Positions 47,687-58,895 are shown, counted from the first letter of the stretch. The stretch: DNA of 64,000 bases from Capnocytophaga cynodegmi DSM 19736 (GCF_000379185.1 NZ_KB900704.1:147118-211117); one strand, 5' to 3'. Notes: generated by a model not told the origin, from the sequence alone. Numbers and translations: made by a program.

Positions 47687-48982
47687 TTATCTTACATTTT
47701 TTATACAAGGTTTCAAAAGCATATTACTCACCTCTCCAAATCCAATACGAAGATTGTGTTTTTGGCAGTAACCTTTTATTGTAATTATATCATTATCTTC
47801 AAGATACGTACGTTCAACACCATTATTCAGTACAATTTTTTTAGTTCCTCCCTGTGTAATTTCGAGTAAAGAACTACCACTTTCATCTGTATTTCCAGAA
47901 ATAGCTCCGCTTGACATCAAGTCACCACTATTCACCTTACAACCGCTGATGGTATGATGTGTAAGTTGTTGTTCCATCGTCCAAAAAGTGTTCAGATAAT
48001 TTGTTTTTGAAATCATCGTTGTATTTGCTTCCGAAGTTATCAAAAACACCTCTAAATGAATGTCATACGTATAATTTTTGTCCTTTTGAAGATATGGAAG
48101 AGGCTCAGGAATTTGTTTTTCCTTTCTAACTCTGAAAGGAGCCAAAGCATCTATTGTAACTATCCAAGGAGAAATAGACGAAGCAAAATTTTTCGCTAAA
48201 AATGAAGAAGTTGGCTGTGTCCGTTCCCATTTCTGAATATCTCTCGCACTCCAATTATTAAAAATTACCATCCCGAAAATATATTCATCTGCCTCCTCAA
48301 TAGGAATGCTTTCTCCCAAAACGTTTGCATCTGTGGTTATGAACGCCATTTCCAGCTCAAAATCAACTTCATTCGATGGCAAAAGCTCTAATTTCGAAGC
48401 ATCTTTTGGAAGAATTTGTCCGTATGGACGATGAATTGGAATTCCTGAAGGCACGATGGAAGAGCTTCTACCGTGGTATCCCAAAGGAAAACTAAGTGGA
48501 GAAACTAAAAAATCTTCATATTGATTAATTTTTTTCAAATTCTCCATATAAGACATCTGATTCTTGCTCGAATAAAAGTTCGTATAATCCCCTATTCGCA
48601 CAGGTAACTGCATTTCAATTTCATCTAAATTGAATAAAATTATCTTACGATGCCTTTCGTTATCTCTTAAGGAAGGATTGTTCACATCGAATATTTCAGC
48701 AATGCGATTTCTGACCAAACGCCAAGTTTTCTTTCCATCTGAGATAAAATCATTCAAACAATCTTGAGAGAAAATATCATCAGCCAAGGCAATTCCTTTG
48801 AAATATCCCAAACGATGCATTGCTCCCAAATCAACTGCTGTGTTGCCTATCCTCGTTCCAATGGTAACAACATCATCAGGGGTTAAAAAAACTCCAAAAG
48901 GAATATTCTGAATCGGAAAATCAGAGTCTTCCGAAACATCAATCCAAGTTTGAAGCACTGGTGAAACTGAACTCTCAAACAT
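47687..48982 (-). CDS. fahA: Fumarylacetoacetase
   Basis: 431 residues with the N-terminal SH3-like domain (about 1-115) and the C-terminal catalytic FAH domain. Metal-site acidic residues are in DFELEMAF and EADEYIFGMVIFNNWSARDIQKWE, with LSPWIVT-like and GDLMSSGAISG motifs. It splits fumarylacetoacetate, the last step of tyrosine breakdown. No other tyrosine-degradation gene is in the window. Confidence 0.94.
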   Translation of the reverse strand: MFESSVSPVLQTWIDVSEDSDFPIQNIPFGVFLTPDDVVTIGTRIGNTAVDLGAMHRLGYFKGIALADDIFSQDCLNDFISDGKKTWRLVRNRIAEIFDVNNPSLRDNERHRKIILFNLDEIEMQLPVRIGDYTNFYSSKNQMSYMENLKKINQYEDFLVSPLSFPLGYHGRSSSIVPSGIPIHRPYGQILPKDASKLELLPSNEVDFELEMAFITTDANVLGESIPIEEADEYIFGMVIFNNWSARDIQKWERTQPTSSFLAKNFASSISPWIVTIDALAPFRVRKEKQIPEPLPYLQKDKNYTYDIHLEVFLITSEANTTMISKTNYLNTFWTMEQQLTHHTISGCKVNSGDLMSSGAISGNTDESGSSLLEITQGGTKKIVLNNGVERTYLEDNDIITIKGYCQKHNLRIGFGEVSNMLLKPCIKNVR

Positions 48983-49168
48983 ATATTACAATTTATAGCT
49001 ACCACAATTGAGGAAACAAATATATTATTTTGCAGAATATAAATAAAATTTTTGATGAAAATATTTCAAAAATGAAACTACAAATAATTTATTTCTTTAC
49101 AAATCATACAAGTAAAATAACTGAGAAAACTTTTCCTAAAAAACACATCAAAATATTACAAAAAAGAC

Positions 49169-49176
49169 TACCTTTG
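49169..49176 (+). promoter_or_regulatory. -7 box of the glyA promoter
   Basis: TACCTTTG 28 bases before the ATG. No clear -33 TTTG. Confidence 0.45.
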
Positions 49177-49204
49177 GGGGATAATATAAACAATTTGAAA
49201 CCAT

Positions 49205-50479
49205 ATGTTACGAGACAAACACATTTTTGAATTAATTGAAGACGAAAAAGAAAGACAACTACGTGGAATTGAGCTTATTGCTTCTGAAAACTTTGTAAGC
49301 CCACAAGTAATGGAAGCTGCAGGTTCCGTTCTAACAAACAAATATGCCGAAGGATATCCAGGTCGTCGCTATTATGGTGGCTGTGAAGTAGTTGACGAAG
49401 TAGAACAACTTGCTATCGACAGAGCTAAAATACTCTTTGGTGCAGAATATGCCAATGTACAACCTCACAGCGGCTCACAAGCTAATGCTGCTGTTTACTC
49501 TGCCTGTTTGCAACCCGGTGATACTATTTTAGGATTAGACCTTGCTCACGGAGGGCATTTAACACACGGCTCTCTTGTGAACTTTTCTGGGAAAATATTC
49601 CGTGCTGTATCTTACGGAGTTGAGAAAGAAACAGGTATGCTCAATTACGATAAAATTGCAGAAATTGCTCAAAAAGAAAAACCTAAAATGATTGTTGCCG
49701 GATATTCGGCTTATTCGAGAAATATTGATTTTAAACGATTTAGAGAGATTGCAGATAGTGTTGGAGCATTTCTTTTAGCTGATATTGCTCACCCTGCAGG
49801 GCTTATCGCAAAAGGTCTGCTAAACGACCCTATTCCTCATTGCCATTTCGTAACAACTACCACGCACAAAACCTTACGTGGACCTCGTGGTGGACTTATC
49901 TTAATGGGTGAAGATTTTGAAAATCCATTCGGATTAAAAACTCCAAAAGGAGAAACCAGAATGATGTCTTCTTTAGTAGATTTAGCAGTTTTCCCAGGAA
50001 ATCAGGGTGGCCCATTAATGCACGTAATTGCTGCGAAAGCAGTTGCCTTTGGAGAAGCTCTTTCCGATGAGTTTCTTCATTACACCATCCAAGTACAAAA
50101 AAATGCGAAAGCCTTAGCAAAAGCTTTAATCGAAAAAGGTTATGATATTGTTTCTGGAGGAACAGATAATCATTTAATTCTCATTGATTTAAGAAATAAA
50201 AATATAAGCGGAAAAGATGCTGAAAAAGCACTTGTAAAAGCTGATATTACAGCAAATAAGAATATGGTTCCGTTTGATGATAAAAGTCCGTTTGTAACTT
50301 CAGGAATTCGTCTTGGAGTTGCTGCTGTTACCACACGTGGTTTGAAAGAAGCTGATATGCAAATCATTGCAGACCTTTTTGATGAAGTTATTAAAAATCA
50401 CCACAACGACGAACATTTAGAAGAAATCGCAGAAAAAGTAAATGACTTTATGGAAGATAGACCATTGTTTACTTATTAA
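49205..50479 (+). CDS. glyA: Serine hydroxymethyltransferase
   Basis: 424 residues; PLP lysine motif [14 protein letters not shown] (about 226), N-terminal [16 protein letters not shown] and [12 protein letters not shown]. It interconverts serine and glycine with one-carbon transfer to tetrahydrofolate. It stands alone, with a strong bidirectional terminator before secA. Confidence 0.98.
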   Translation: MLRDKHIFELIEDEKERQLRGIELIASENFVSPQVMEAAGSVLTNKYAEGYPGRRYYGGCEVVDEVEQLAIDRAKILFGAEYANVQPHSGSQANAAVYSACLQPGDTILGLDLAHGGHLTHGSLVNFSGKIFRAVSYGVEKETGMLNYDKIAEIAQKEKPKMIVAGYSAYSRNIDFKRFREIADSVGAFLLADIAHPAGLIAKGLLNDPIPHCHFVTTTTHKTLRGPRGGLILMGEDFENPFGLKTPKGETRMMSSLVDLAVFPGNQGGPLMHVIAAKAVAFGEALSDEFLHYTIQVQKNAKALAKALIEKGYDIVSGGTDNHLILIDLRNKNISGKDAEKALVKADITANKNMVPFDDKSPFVTSGIRLGVAAVTTRGLKEADMQIIADLFDEVIKNHHNDEHLEEIAEKVNDFMEDRPLFTY

Positions 50480-50493
50480 TATATAAAAACAAA

Positions 50494-50525
50494 AAATAGT
50501 CCTGAAAATCAGGACTATTTTTTTA
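50494..50525. terminator. Bidirectional terminator between glyA and secA
   Basis: AAATAGTCCTG (50494-50504) and CAGGACTATTT (50510-50520), then T-run. Confidence 0.85.
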
Positions 50526-50537
50526 TCTATAATGTAA

Positions 50538-53500
50538 TTAGCTATTAGGCAAAACTACCCATTCTCCTTTTTCGATAAGAGGTAAAGCTTGTTTGTATTT
50601 CATTTCTTTACGCTCTCCTGTTCGGATATTTTGAATGGTAACTCGTTCATTTCTATTAATTTTAGGTTGCTCACGAACGATAGTTTCAACCACTTGCGGA
50701 CGTTGCTGTGTCTGCTCCATTGCCTGTCGATGGCGACTTGCTATTTCATCACTATTCAAAACTTCCTCTTTTGAAGTTTGATAATTTTCGGGTTCTTGAG
50801 AAATCCTTGCTTCTTCCACAGGTTGTGTTTGTTGTGGTAACTCTGCTTTAAACAAGAACGAAACGATTTCTTTATTTACCTTATCAATCATCGTTTTGAA
50901 AAGTTCAAAGGCTTCAAACTTATAGATTAACAGCGGATCTTTCTGCTCGTGAACTGCCAACTGAACTGATTGTTTCAACTCATCCATTCGGCGTAAGTGC
51001 ATTTTCCATTCCTCATCGATAATCGCTAAAGTAATATTCTTTTCAAAATCATTAATTAATTGTTTACCATTGGTTTCGTAAGCTTCTTTTAAGTCCGTAA
51101 CGATATTAAGTGCTTTTTGACCATCTGTAAAAGGAACTACGATACGCTCGTACGTATTTGATGGATTTTCATAAACATTCTTTATCACAGGAAAAGCTAT
51201 TTCTGCGCTTTTCTCTGTTCTTTGATGATAATGAGCCAAGACTTCTTTATATAATTTGAAAACCAAATCATTAGCTGAGGTTTTCGCAAACTCTGACTCA
51301 GTAATTTGTGTTTTCAAAGCAAAATATTTAATCAACTCATACTCAAAGTTCTTGTAATTATTTCCACCTTTATTCCCCTGTACTATTACCTCACAAGTAT
51401 CAAAAATCATATTTGCCAAATCCACTTTAAGGCGTTCTCCTTCCAAAGCGTGACGACGACGTTTGTAAATCACTTCTCTTTGAGCATTCATCACATCGTC
51501 ATATTCCAGCAAACGTTTACGGATTCCAAAGTTATTTTCCTCTACTTTTTTCTGTGCGGCTTCAATACGTTTGGTCATAATAGAATGTTGAATCACATCG
51601 CCTTCCTTATGTCCCAAATTATCCATCAATTTAGCAATACGCTCAGAACCAAATAGTCGCATCAGATTATCTTCCAAAGAAACATAGAAGAGTGAACTTC
51701 CTGGGTCTCCTTGACGACCTGAACGCCCTCTAAGCTGTCTGTCCACTCGGCGTGAATCGTGGCGTTCCGTTCCGATAATTGCCAAACCTCCAGCAGCCTT
51801 TACTTCAGGCGTAAGTTTAATATCCGTTCCTCGACCAGCCATATTCGTTGCAATTGTTACCACACCAGGTTGCCCTGCTTCTGCCACAATGTCAGCTTCT
51901 TTTTTATGTAACTTAGCATTCAATACGTTATGTTTAATCTTACGCATTGTAAGCATTCGGCTTAGCAATTCAGAAACCTCCACCGATGTTGTACCAATAA
52001 GCACAGGACGCCCCGCTTCTGACAAACGCACAACCTCCTCAATTACAGCATTATATTTTTCACGCTTTGTTTTGTAAATCAAATCATTTTGGTCTTTACG
52101 TGCAATTGGTCGGTTTGTTGGAATTTCCATTACATCTAATTTGTAAATTTCCCAAAACTCCCCAGCTTCCGTAATTGCAGTACCTGTCATTCCCGAAAGT
52201 TTATTGTACATACGGAAATAATTTTGCAACGTAATTGTAGCATAAGTTTGTGTTGCTGCCTCAATTTTTACATTTTCCTTAGCTTCAATAGCTTGATGTA
52301 ATCCATCAGAATAACGGCGACCATCCATAATACGTCCCGTTTGTTCATCAACAATCAAAACTTTATTGTCAATTACCACATATTCAACATCTTTTTCAAA
52401 TAATGTATATGCTTTCAACAATTGATTAAGTGTGTGAATACGCTCACTTTTTACACTAAATTCTTGGAAAAGTTTTTCTTTCAAAGCAGCTTCTTCCTCA
52501 ATTGGAAGATTTTGTTTCTCAATATTTGTTATTTCGATACTAACATCAGGAAGTACAAAGAAATTTTTATCTCCATCAAAAGAAATATCAGCAAACCCTT
52601 TGTCTGTCAGCTCAATTTGATTATTTTTTTCATCAATCACGAAATAAAGTTCTTCATCAACTTTTGGCATTTCGCGATTGTTATCCTGCATATAATAATT
52701 TTCAGTTTTTTGAAGAAGTTGCTTCACTCCTTCTTCACTTAAAAACTTGATAAGTGCCTTATTCTTAGGCAATCCACGATGCACACGAAGCAACAAGAAA
52801 CCTCCTTCTTTAGTATTTCCTTCTGCGATGAGTTTACGTGCATCAGCAAGAACTTTTGTTAAATATTGTCTTTGTTTTGAAACTAAATCAGAAACAATTG
52901 GTTTTAACTCGTTAAACTCGTGATATTCTCCCTTAGGTGTTGGTCCTGAAATGATTAGTGGAGTACGTGCATCATCAACTAACACAGAATCCACCTCATC
53001 GACAATGGCATAATTATGAGCACGTTGAACCAAATCAGCGGAAGTATGTGCCATATTGTCACGTAAATAGTCGAAACCAAATTCGTTATTTGTTCCGTAA
53101 GTGATATCAGCATTGTATGCCCTACGTCTTTCTTCGGAGTTAGGTCGGTGATTATCAATACAATCTACACGCATTCCGTGAAACTCAAACAACGGAGCCA
53201 TCCACGCACTATCCCTTCTTGCTAAGTAATCATTCACGGTCACCAAGTGAACTCCATTTCCTGTTAAAGCGTTCAAATATACAGGCAATGTTGCTACAAG
53301 TGTCTTACCCTCACCTGTTTGCATTTCCGCAATCTTCCCTTGATGTAAAGCGATTCCTCCGATAAGTTGCACATCGTAATGCACCATATCCCACGTAACT
53401 TCCTTACCTGCTGCGTCCCACGAATTTTTCCAAATGGCTTTATCTTCATCAAGGCTCACATAACTTTTTGTTGCAGAAAGTTCTCTATCATAAGGAGTTG

Positions 53501-53897
53501 CAGTTACAGTAAGTATCTGATTATTAGCGAATCGTTTTGAAGTTTCCTTAACAACAGCAAAAGCTTCTGGTAAAATTTCATTGAGTGTTTTCTCTGAAAC
53601 TTCGTATGCTTCGGTATTTAACTTATCTATTTCAGTATACAAATCTTCCTTTTTATCAATATCTTCGGTTTGATTTGCTTGTTGCTGTAAATCAAAGATT
53701 TTGGCATCTATTTCTGCCCTTGCTCCTTTGATTTTTTCTTTAAATTCAATAGTTTTTGCACGAAGCTCATCGTTAGAAATATTCTCTAACTGACTGGCGT
53801 AAGCCTTTATTTTCTCAACAATAGGCTGAATTGCCTTTAAGTCTTTCTTTGCCTTATCACCTACAAAAATTTTTATTAGTGAATTTACAATATTCAT
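50538..53897 (-). CDS. secA: SecA, protein translocase ATPase
   Basis: 1119 residues. Walker [21 protein letters not shown]-free DEAD core, GRGTDIKL and [13 protein letters not shown] motifs are present. Bacteroidota SecA is longer than the E. coli protein (about 900) because of inserts in the first half, as seen around residues 330-460. The C-terminus ends in [15 protein letters not shown] and lacks the zinc-binding Cys tail. It drives export of the many signal-peptide proteins noted here. Confidence 0.96.
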   Translation of the reverse strand: MNIVNSLIKIFVGDKAKKDLKAIQPIVEKIKAYASQLENISNDELRAKTIEFKEKIKGARAEIDAKIFDLQQQANQTEDIDKKEDLYTEIDKLNTEAYEVSEKTLNEILPEAFAVVKETSKRFANNQILTVTATPYDRELSATKSYVSLDEDKAIWKNSWDAAGKEVTWDMVHYDVQLIGGIALHQGKIAEMQTGEGKTLVATLPVYLNALTGNGVHLVTVNDYLARRDSAWMAPLFEFHGMRVDCIDNHRPNSEERRRAYNADITYGTNNEFGFDYLRDNMAHTSADLVQRAHNYAIVDEVDSVLVDDARTPLIISGPTPKGEYHEFNELKPIVSDLVSKQRQYLTKVLADARKLIAEGNTKEGGFLLLRVHRGLPKNKALIKFLSEEGVKQLLQKTENYYMQDNNREMPKVDEELYFVIDEKNNQIELTDKGFADISFDGDKNFFVLPDVSIEITNIEKQNLPIEEEAALKEKLFQEFSVKSERIHTLNQLLKAYTLFEKDVEYVVIDNKVLIVDEQTGRIMDGRRYSDGLHQAIEAKENVKIEAATQTYATITLQNYFRMYNKLSGMTGTAITEAGEFWEIYKLDVMEIPTNRPIARKDQNDLIYKTKREKYNAVIEEVVRLSEAGRPVLIGTTSVEVSELLSRMLTMRKIKHNVLNAKLHKKEADIVAEAGQPGVVTIATNMAGRGTDIKLTPEVKAAGGLAIIGTERHDSRRVDRQLRGRSGRQGDPGSSLFYVSLEDNLMRLFGSERIAKLMDNLGHKEGDVIQHSIMTKRIEAAQKKVEENNFGIRKRLLEYDDVMNAQREVIYKRRRHALEGERLKVDLANMIFDTCEVIVQGNKGGNNYKNFEYELIKYFALKTQITESEFAKTSANDLVFKLYKEVLAHYHQRTEKSAEIAFPVIKNVYENPSNTYERIVVPFTDGQKALNIVTDLKEAYETNGKQLINDFEKNITLAIIDEEWKMHLRRMDELKQSVQLAVHEQKDPLLIYKFEAFELFKTMIDKVNKEIVSFLFKAELPQQTQPVEEARISQEPENYQTSKEEVLNSDEIASRHRQAMEQTQQRPQVVETIVREQPKINRNERVTIQNIRTGERKEMKYKQALPLIEKGEWVVLPNS

Positions 53898-54022
53898 ATA
53901 TATTTAATTAAAAACGAAATTATTAATAATCTACATTTATTTTTGAATCTCTGCCAGAATTTCCCAATAAGTGTACCATATTTAGGAAAACTGACAAAAA
54001 TTCAGGATTTTATTAAAAACAA

Positions 54023-54053
54023 AAAAGTCTCTTATCTTTCAAGAGACTTTTCC
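54023..54053 (-). terminator. Terminator between the DUF2795 gene and secA
   Basis: AAAAGTCTCTT (54023-54033) and AAGAGACTTTT (54041-54051), with A/T tracts. Confidence 0.8.
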
Positions 54054-54070
54054 TTTATATTCAAAACACA

Positions 54071-54292
54071 TTAATATTCATCTTCATTCCAAAAGTAATC
54101 CTCATCAGAAGGATAATCTGGCCAAATTTCTTCAATTGACTCATACATATCGCCTTCATCTTCAAGAGATTGAAGATTCTCAACAACTTCCATTGGAGCT
54201 CCAGTTCTGATTGCATAATCAATTAATTCATCTTTGGTTGCAGGCCAAGGTGCATCACTCAAATATGATGCAAGTTCTAATGTCCAATACAT
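54071..54292 (-). CDS. DUF2795 family protein
   Basis: 73 residues from MYWTLELASYLSDAPWPATKDELIDYA, a DUF2795 pattern, with a very acidic C-terminus (DEDYFWNEDEY). An upstream in-frame ATG (54337) lies inside the -7 box of the promoter (54335-54342) and cannot be used. Function unknown; small cytoplasmic protein widespread in Bacteroidota. Confidence 0.85.
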   Translation of the reverse strand: MYWTLELASYLSDAPWPATKDELIDYAIRTGAPMEVVENLQSLEDEGDMYESIEEIWPDYPSDEDYFWNEDEY

Positions 54293-54334
54293 AATTCCTC
54301 TGGTATTAATTTTTTGTTCTATTGAATTTTTTTG

Positions 54335-54365
54335 CAAAAGTAATTTTATTTTTCAATTATACAAA
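54335..54365 (-). promoter_or_regulatory. Promoter of the DUF2795 gene
   Basis: Minus strand: TTTG (54365-54362), 19 bases, TACTTTTG (54342-54335). Confidence 0.65.
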
Positions 54366-54503
54366 CATTTTAAGTTTTTTATTTTCACATACTGATAAAA
54401 ATTAAAAATTAACATCTAATATCTCGATTTACGTAAAAATATTTCTTAAATAACTACTCTGTATTGATAAATTTAATATTTTTGCAACATAATTAATAAA
54501 TAT

Positions 54504-56105
54504 ATGATTGTAAGCCAAATCCCGTTGAAACAAACTCACTTTTTTTCTTCTCTTATGAGTGACTATGTACTTGAAAAAGAGGAGTTACGTAGCTTTTATA
54601 ATCACTTTCCGAGCGTTTCAAACTTCAAAAAACAAATTGAAGAAAAGCAAAATAGCTTTAGCAATGAAGCAAGAGTTCGGTTGATTAATTCCATAAAAGA
54701 GCAGTATTCTGAAATGAAAACCTCTTCAAAAGTATTGGAAAATATTGAGCTTTTGGGTAAAAAAAATACATTTACAATTACAACGGGGCATCAGTTGAGT
54801 CTTTTTACTGGGCATCTTTATTTCATATACAAAATTGTATCCACAATCAATACAGCCAAAATTCTTTCTGAAAAATATCCTGATTTTAATTTTGTTCCAA
54901 TATATTGGATGGCTACTGAAGATCACGACTTTGAGGAAATTAATCATTTTCATTTACAAAACCAAAGTCTGTACTGGAATAGCTCAGAAAAGGGAATGAC
55001 GGGAGCATTCAAAACTGATTCTTTAGAAAAAGTTTTTGAGGTATTTGAAAGTTCAATTGGTGTTGGAAAAAATGCTGATTTTCTGAAAAATCTATTCAAA
55101 TCCAGTTATTTAGAACATAATAATATTGCTTGTGCCACTCGTTTTTTAGTAAACGCTCTGTTTGAACAATATGGCGTAGTAGTTGTAGATGGAAATCATC
55201 ACGAACTTAAAAAATCTTTTATTCCTTACATTAAAAACGATTTGTTCAAAAACACTGCTTATCAAGAAGTTACAAAAACTATTTCAGAACTTGAAGACAA
55301 AAACAAAACGTATCCTATACAAGTAAATCCACGTGAAATCAATCTATTTTACCTTACTGAAAATGGTAGAAATCGCATTGTTGCCTCTGAAAATGGATTT
55401 GAAGTTCATCAAACAGACATTTTTTTTAGTAAAAGTGAAATTCTTGAGGAATTAGAAAATTATCCTGAACGTTTTTCTCCAAACGTAATTATGCGACCTC
55501 TGTATCAAGAAGTTATCTTACCTAATTTGGCTTATATCGGCGGAGGTGGAGAAATTGCTTATTGGCTGGAACTCAAACGTTTTTTTGAAATAGAAAAGAT
55601 TCCTTTTCCAATATTGATGCTTCGAAATTCAGCTTTATTAGTATCTAAAAATCAGTATAATAAAATAAAAAAACTGAATGTTTCTATAACAGATTTATTT
55701 CTGAAAACGGAAGATTTAAAAGATAAAAAAGTCAGAGAACTTAGCGAGTTTCCGATTGATTTCACTCAGCAGAAAAACGCTCTACAAAAACAATTTTCAG
55801 ACTTATATTTAATTGCCGAAAAAACAGATGCTTCTTTTAAAAATGCCGTCAAAGCCCAAGAAGTAAAGCAACTAAAAGGATTAGAAAATCTTGAAAAACG
55901 ACTACTTAAAGCTCAAAAGCGAAAATTTTCTGATGAAATACAACGCACAATTCTTCTGAAAAATGAGCTATTTCCAAATAACTCATTACAAGAACGTTAT
56001 TGTAATTTCTCAGATTTTTACATACAGCAAGGTACAGATTTTATCCCTAATTTGATTGAAAACTTCAATCCGTTTGAATTTAAGTTCTTGGTAATGACCT
56101 ACTAA
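54504..56105 (+). CDS. bshC: BshC, putative bacillithiol cysteine ligase
   Basis: 533 residues; BshC stretches TTGHQLSLFTGHLYFIYKI (about 93-111), YWMATEDHDFEEINHF and YIGGGGEIAYWLELK, plus a coiled-coil part before the C-terminus. It adds cysteine to GlcN-malate to make bacillithiol, the main low-mass thiol in Flavobacteriia. It fits the oxidative and NO stress genes elsewhere in the window. A SprT-like gene starts 8 bases later. Confidence 0.95.
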   Translation: MIVSQIPLKQTHFFSSLMSDYVLEKEELRSFYNHFPSVSNFKKQIEEKQNSFSNEARVRLINSIKEQYSEMKTSSKVLENIELLGKKNTFTITTGHQLSLFTGHLYFIYKIVSTINTAKILSEKYPDFNFVPIYWMATEDHDFEEINHFHLQNQSLYWNSSEKGMTGAFKTDSLEKVFEVFESSIGVGKNADFLKNLFKSSYLEHNNIACATRFLVNALFEQYGVVVVDGNHHELKKSFIPYIKNDLFKNTAYQEVTKTISELEDKNKTYPIQVNPREINLFYLTENGRNRIVASENGFEVHQTDIFFSKSEILEELENYPERFSPNVIMRPLYQEVILPNLAYIGGGGEIAYWLELKRFFEIEKIPFPILMLRNSALLVSKNQYNKIKKLNVSITDLFLKTEDLKDKKVRELSEFPIDFTQQKNALQKQFSDLYLIAEKTDASFKNAVKAQEVKQLKGLENLEKRLLKAQKRKFSDEIQRTILLKNELFPNNSLQERYCNFSDFYIQQGTDFIPNLIENFNPFEFKFLVMTY

Positions 56106-56113
56106 TCAATTTT

Positions 56114-56737
56114 TTGTATCTTTCTTCTAACGAAATGGAACATATACTTGCAAAATATCTACCTGAAAATGCGGTTTTACCTTGTTTTGAACTCATCAAA
56201 CTACATAAAATACATCTAAAAATTGTAAATGAACGAAAAACAAGGCACGGAGATTACAGACAACTACCTAACGGACAACATCTTATAACCATAAACACTA
56301 ATAGCAACAAGTATCGCTTTTTAATCACACTTATTCACGAAATTGCTCATTTAGTAGCTTTTGAAAAATTTAGTAAACAAATAAAACCCCACGGAAACGA
56401 GTGGAAATACACTTTTCGTATGTTGATGTTGCCTTTCATTTCTCCTGATATTTTTCCGCAGAAACTATTAGGGATTGTCGCCAATCATTTTAAAAATCCG
56501 TCCGCAAGTAGTGATATTGACCCCGTTTTATCAATTGCTCTAAAAGATTTTGACAGTAAAGAGGAAATGGAAAATTTTGTCTTTGAATTACCTATGGGAG
56601 CTATATTTCGCACACAAGATGGAAGAGTTTTTCAAAAAGGCAAAAAAAGAATTAAATGTTACGAATGTATGGAAATACAGACGAGAAAAATTTATATTTT
56701 TCAGCCTCACGCTATAATAGAACCTTTAAAGTCATAG
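56114..56737 (+). CDS. SprT-like zinc metalloprotease-fold protein
   Basis: 207 residues with the HExxH site in LIHEIAHLVAFEKF (about 75) and a third ligand probably in KPHGNEWKY. The C-terminal part has a Cys pair (KCYEC) and a His but is shorter than the usual zinc ribbon. SprT/Spartan proteins act on DNA-protein crosslinks or other targets. It is probably cotranscribed with bshC. It converges with pssA, overlapping by 6 bases. Confidence 0.88.
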   Translation: MYLSSNEMEHILAKYLPENAVLPCFELIKLHKIHLKIVNERKTRHGDYRQLPNGQHLITINTNSNKYRFLITLIHEIAHLVAFEKFSKQIKPHGNEWKYTFRMLMLPFISPDIFPQKLLGIVANHFKNPSASSDIDPVLSIALKDFDSKEEMENFVFELPMGAIFRTQDGRVFQKGKKRIKCYECMEIQTRKIYIFQPHAIIEPLKS

Positions 56738-57451
56738 CTTGTTGCTATATTTGTCCTGAAAGATAGAAATAAAAATATAGAAAACAATAATTACAGGAAC
56801 AGCGATAAGTTTAAAAGACAACAAACCTAATATACTTATTATCAAAAATATATACCTTATCTTATTATTCTGAAATAAATAATCTTTAAATTTCAATGCA
56901 AACAATGGAACTTCAGCATTTAACATATAGCTACTCAAGAGAGTAATCCCAGTCAAAATCCACGTATTTTGCAAAATATTTTCGAGAAAATCAGTAGAAT
57001 GATATTGTAAAATTACTGGTAAAGACAGGATAAACAACGCATTAGCAGGAGTTGGTAAACCTATAAAACCAGTTGTTTGACGGGTATCGATATTAAATTT
57101 TGCTAATCTGTAAGCTGAAGCCAAAGTAATGAAAAATCCAAAATAGGGAAATATTTCTGCAAACAAACCATTATTCTGAAGCACAAAATTACTTTTTGAA
57201 AGAAGTTGAAACATTCCCACGCCAGGAACCACTCCTGAAGTTACCATATCCGCCAAAGAATCCAACTGCAATCCCAAATCAGATTTTACATTCAGAAGAC
57301 GTGCAAAAAATCCATCAAAAAAATCAAAAAATATACCTAAAGCCACAAAAAAGAAAGTCCAATCCAGTTTGTTCTGAACAGCCAAAACAACAGCTATTGT
57401 GCCACAAAACAAATTTAATAGCGTAATAATGTTAGGAATTTGTTTTCTCAT
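56732..57451 (-). CDS. pssA: CDP-diacylglycerol-serine O-phosphatidyltransferase
   Basis: About 239 residues from MRKQIPNIITLLNLFCG; an ATG at 57469 is less likely. The CDP-alcohol phosphotransferase motif DG-x2-AR-x8-G-x3-D-x3-D is seen as DGFFARL, then GLQLDSLAD. About six membrane segments follow. It makes phosphatidylserine, the precursor of phosphatidylethanolamine. Confidence 0.94.
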   Translation of the reverse strand: MRKQIPNIITLLNLFCGTIAVVLAVQNKLDWTFFFVALGIFFDFFDGFFARLLNVKSDLGLQLDSLADMVTSGVVPGVGMFQLLSKSNFVLQNNGLFAEIFPYFGFFITLASAYRLAKFNIDTRQTTGFIGLPTPANALFILSLPVILQYHSTDFLENILQNTWILTGITLLSSYMLNAEVPLFALKFKDYLFQNNKIRYIFLIISILGLLSFKLIAVPVIIVFYIFISIFQDKYSNKL

Positions 57452-57464
57452 TTCTCTAAAAAAG

Positions 57465-57505
57465 AACACATAAGAAAAAGAGACTAAACTCTCATCTTAT
57501 GTGTT
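57465..57505 (-). terminator. Terminator of the FKBP-type lipoprotein gene
   Basis: AACACATAAGA (57465-57475) and TCTTATGTGTT (57495-57505), with an inner GAG/CTC stem. Confidence 0.75.
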
Positions 57506-57520
57506 TATATTCTACTTTTT

Positions 57521-58336
57521 TTATTTACACTTATCTTTATCCAAATAATCTGGAATACCATCTTTATCGCAGTCTGGCAATGTAACTATCCCATAATCAT
57601 CACGTTTGATTTCCTTAATAGAAGGAATATTATCTCCGTCGTGGTCTGCATTTCTGGTTTTTATTAAATGTATTGTAAATATCAACGGAGAATATGCAGG
57701 AATTTTTGAAGTTGCCGAACTAAAATAAGCTACACCCGATGGCATAAAGAAGACCCCTACTCCACCATCTTTTGGGACGTTTAGTGTTCCATCGGTATTA
57801 GAAATCACTCCTGATTTTGAATCTTTTAACAATGAAACCGCCTCTCTAAATCCCATAACACTTCCGTTATTTCTTTCGCTTCTGGTGCCAAGCAAATCCC
57901 ACCAATTGGATTTTGTATAACCTATAGTTCTATCGAATTCCTTTCCGTTTAGCAATTGTCCTTTGTAAGCTATGAAAACAGAATCTGCAACGGTTGATTT
58001 TTGTCCACTACCCTCTTGTACAGGCAGATAATACAACTTATGACGTACTTTATTGTTATTTGCATCATAAACATCAAGCTCTATGTTTTTAACTTTCTCA
58101 AACAAAGAAGCCTCTTTTGCATTCTTCCCTGCGATGGTATCTAATATAACTTCATTATTTTCAAACTTATAGAAATGTGTTTTTAGATACGACACGATTG
58201 AAGCCTCGTTTTCGTCTCGTACCTCCGTCACATCACGAGGAGGAGTTATCTTTTTCTCATTATCATCGTCTTTTTTACAAGAAACTGCCATCAATACTGA
58301 TAACAAACTGATACTTAATATAGTTTTTCTTATCAT
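57521..58336 (-). CDS. FKBP-type lipoprotein with Asp-rich calcium-like C-terminus
   Basis: 271 residues from MIRKTILSISLLSVLMAVSCKKDD (lipid Cys20). An upstream ATG at 58417 would put 27 odd residues before the signal and lies in the divergent promoter zone. The middle has FKBP-like features (ADSVFIAYKGQLLNGKEFDRT, VPKDGGVGVFFMPSGVAYF, YSPLIFTIHLIK). The C-terminus has thrombospondin type 3-like loops (DHDGDNIPSIKE, DCDKDGIPDYLDKD) that usually bind calcium. It is probably a surface or periplasmic foldase, as seen among gliding-related lipoproteins; exact role unknown. Confidence 0.85.
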   Translation of the reverse strand: MIRKTILSISLLSVLMAVSCKKDDDNEKKITPPRDVTEVRDENEASIVSYLKTHFYKFENNEVILDTIAGKNAKEASLFEKVKNIELDVYDANNNKVRHKLYYLPVQEGSGQKSTVADSVFIAYKGQLLNGKEFDRTIGYTKSNWWDLLGTRSERNNGSVMGFREAVSLLKDSKSGVISNTDGTLNVPKDGGVGVFFMPSGVAYFSSATSKIPAYSPLIFTIHLIKTRNADHDGDNIPSIKEIKRDDYGIVTLPDCDKDGIPDYLDKDKCK

Positions 58337-58425
58337 ACAAAAATTATATTTTTTTGAGGGTGCAAGATACGAAATTATATTATTTTTGCACCATACTTTA
58401 TAAATATTTAATACCAAAGATTTTT

Positions 58426-58821
58426 ATGAGGATTGACAAATTCTTGTGGTGTGTACGTTATTTTAAAACACGAAATATCGCTACCGAAGCCTGTAAAAAA
58501 GGACATATACGAATTAATGGAGAGACTGTTAAACCATCACGAGAAGTTTTCGTTGGGGATAAAATTGTTGTCCGCAAAAATCAGATTAACTATGAGTTAA
58601 AGGTTTTGGATATTCCCCTTTCAAGAGTTGGAGCGAAGTTAGTGGATGTATACCGACACGATTTAACTCCCCAAGAAGCCTTTGAACAAGCTGAAATACA
58701 AAAACTTGCACAAGAATATTACCGACAAAAAGGCGAAGGACGACCCACTAAAAAAGACCGCCGTGCTATTGACAATCTACTCAACGAAATTGATGATGAC
58801 GATGATTTTTTTGATGAGTAA
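58426..58821 (+). CDS. S4-domain RNA-binding protein, Hsp15-like
   Basis: 131 residues from MRIDKFLWCVRYFKTRNIATEAC; an upstream ATG (58354) precedes the TATTTTTG promoter box. The S4 domain (1-65) is followed by a basic-acidic tail ending DDDDDFFDE. Hsp15 (HslR) binds stalled 50S subunits carrying peptidyl-tRNA. A terminator-like hairpin follows. Confidence 0.9.
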   Translation: MRIDKFLWCVRYFKTRNIATEACKKGHIRINGETVKPSREVFVGDKIVVRKNQINYELKVLDIPLSRVGAKLVDVYRHDLTPQEAFEQAEIQKLAQEYYRQKGEGRPTKKDRRAIDNLLNEIDDDDDFFDE

Positions 58822-58830
58822 ATAAAAACA

Positions 58831-58862
58831 CCTCCAAAAGTTATACAATTTGGAGGCAATGA
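58831..58862 (+). terminator. Terminator-like hairpin after the S4 gene
   Basis: CCTCCAAA (58831-58838) and TTTGGAGG (58849-58856). On the minus strand a T-rich stretch follows, so it may serve both convergent genes. Confidence 0.6.
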
Positions 58863-58895
58863 TTTTACTAGTCCCTTCTATATTCAGGCTGTATA

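Noticed and set aside
49030-49230. 66-residue ORF before glyA
   Set aside because: It covers the glyA promoter and overlaps its start; no domain.
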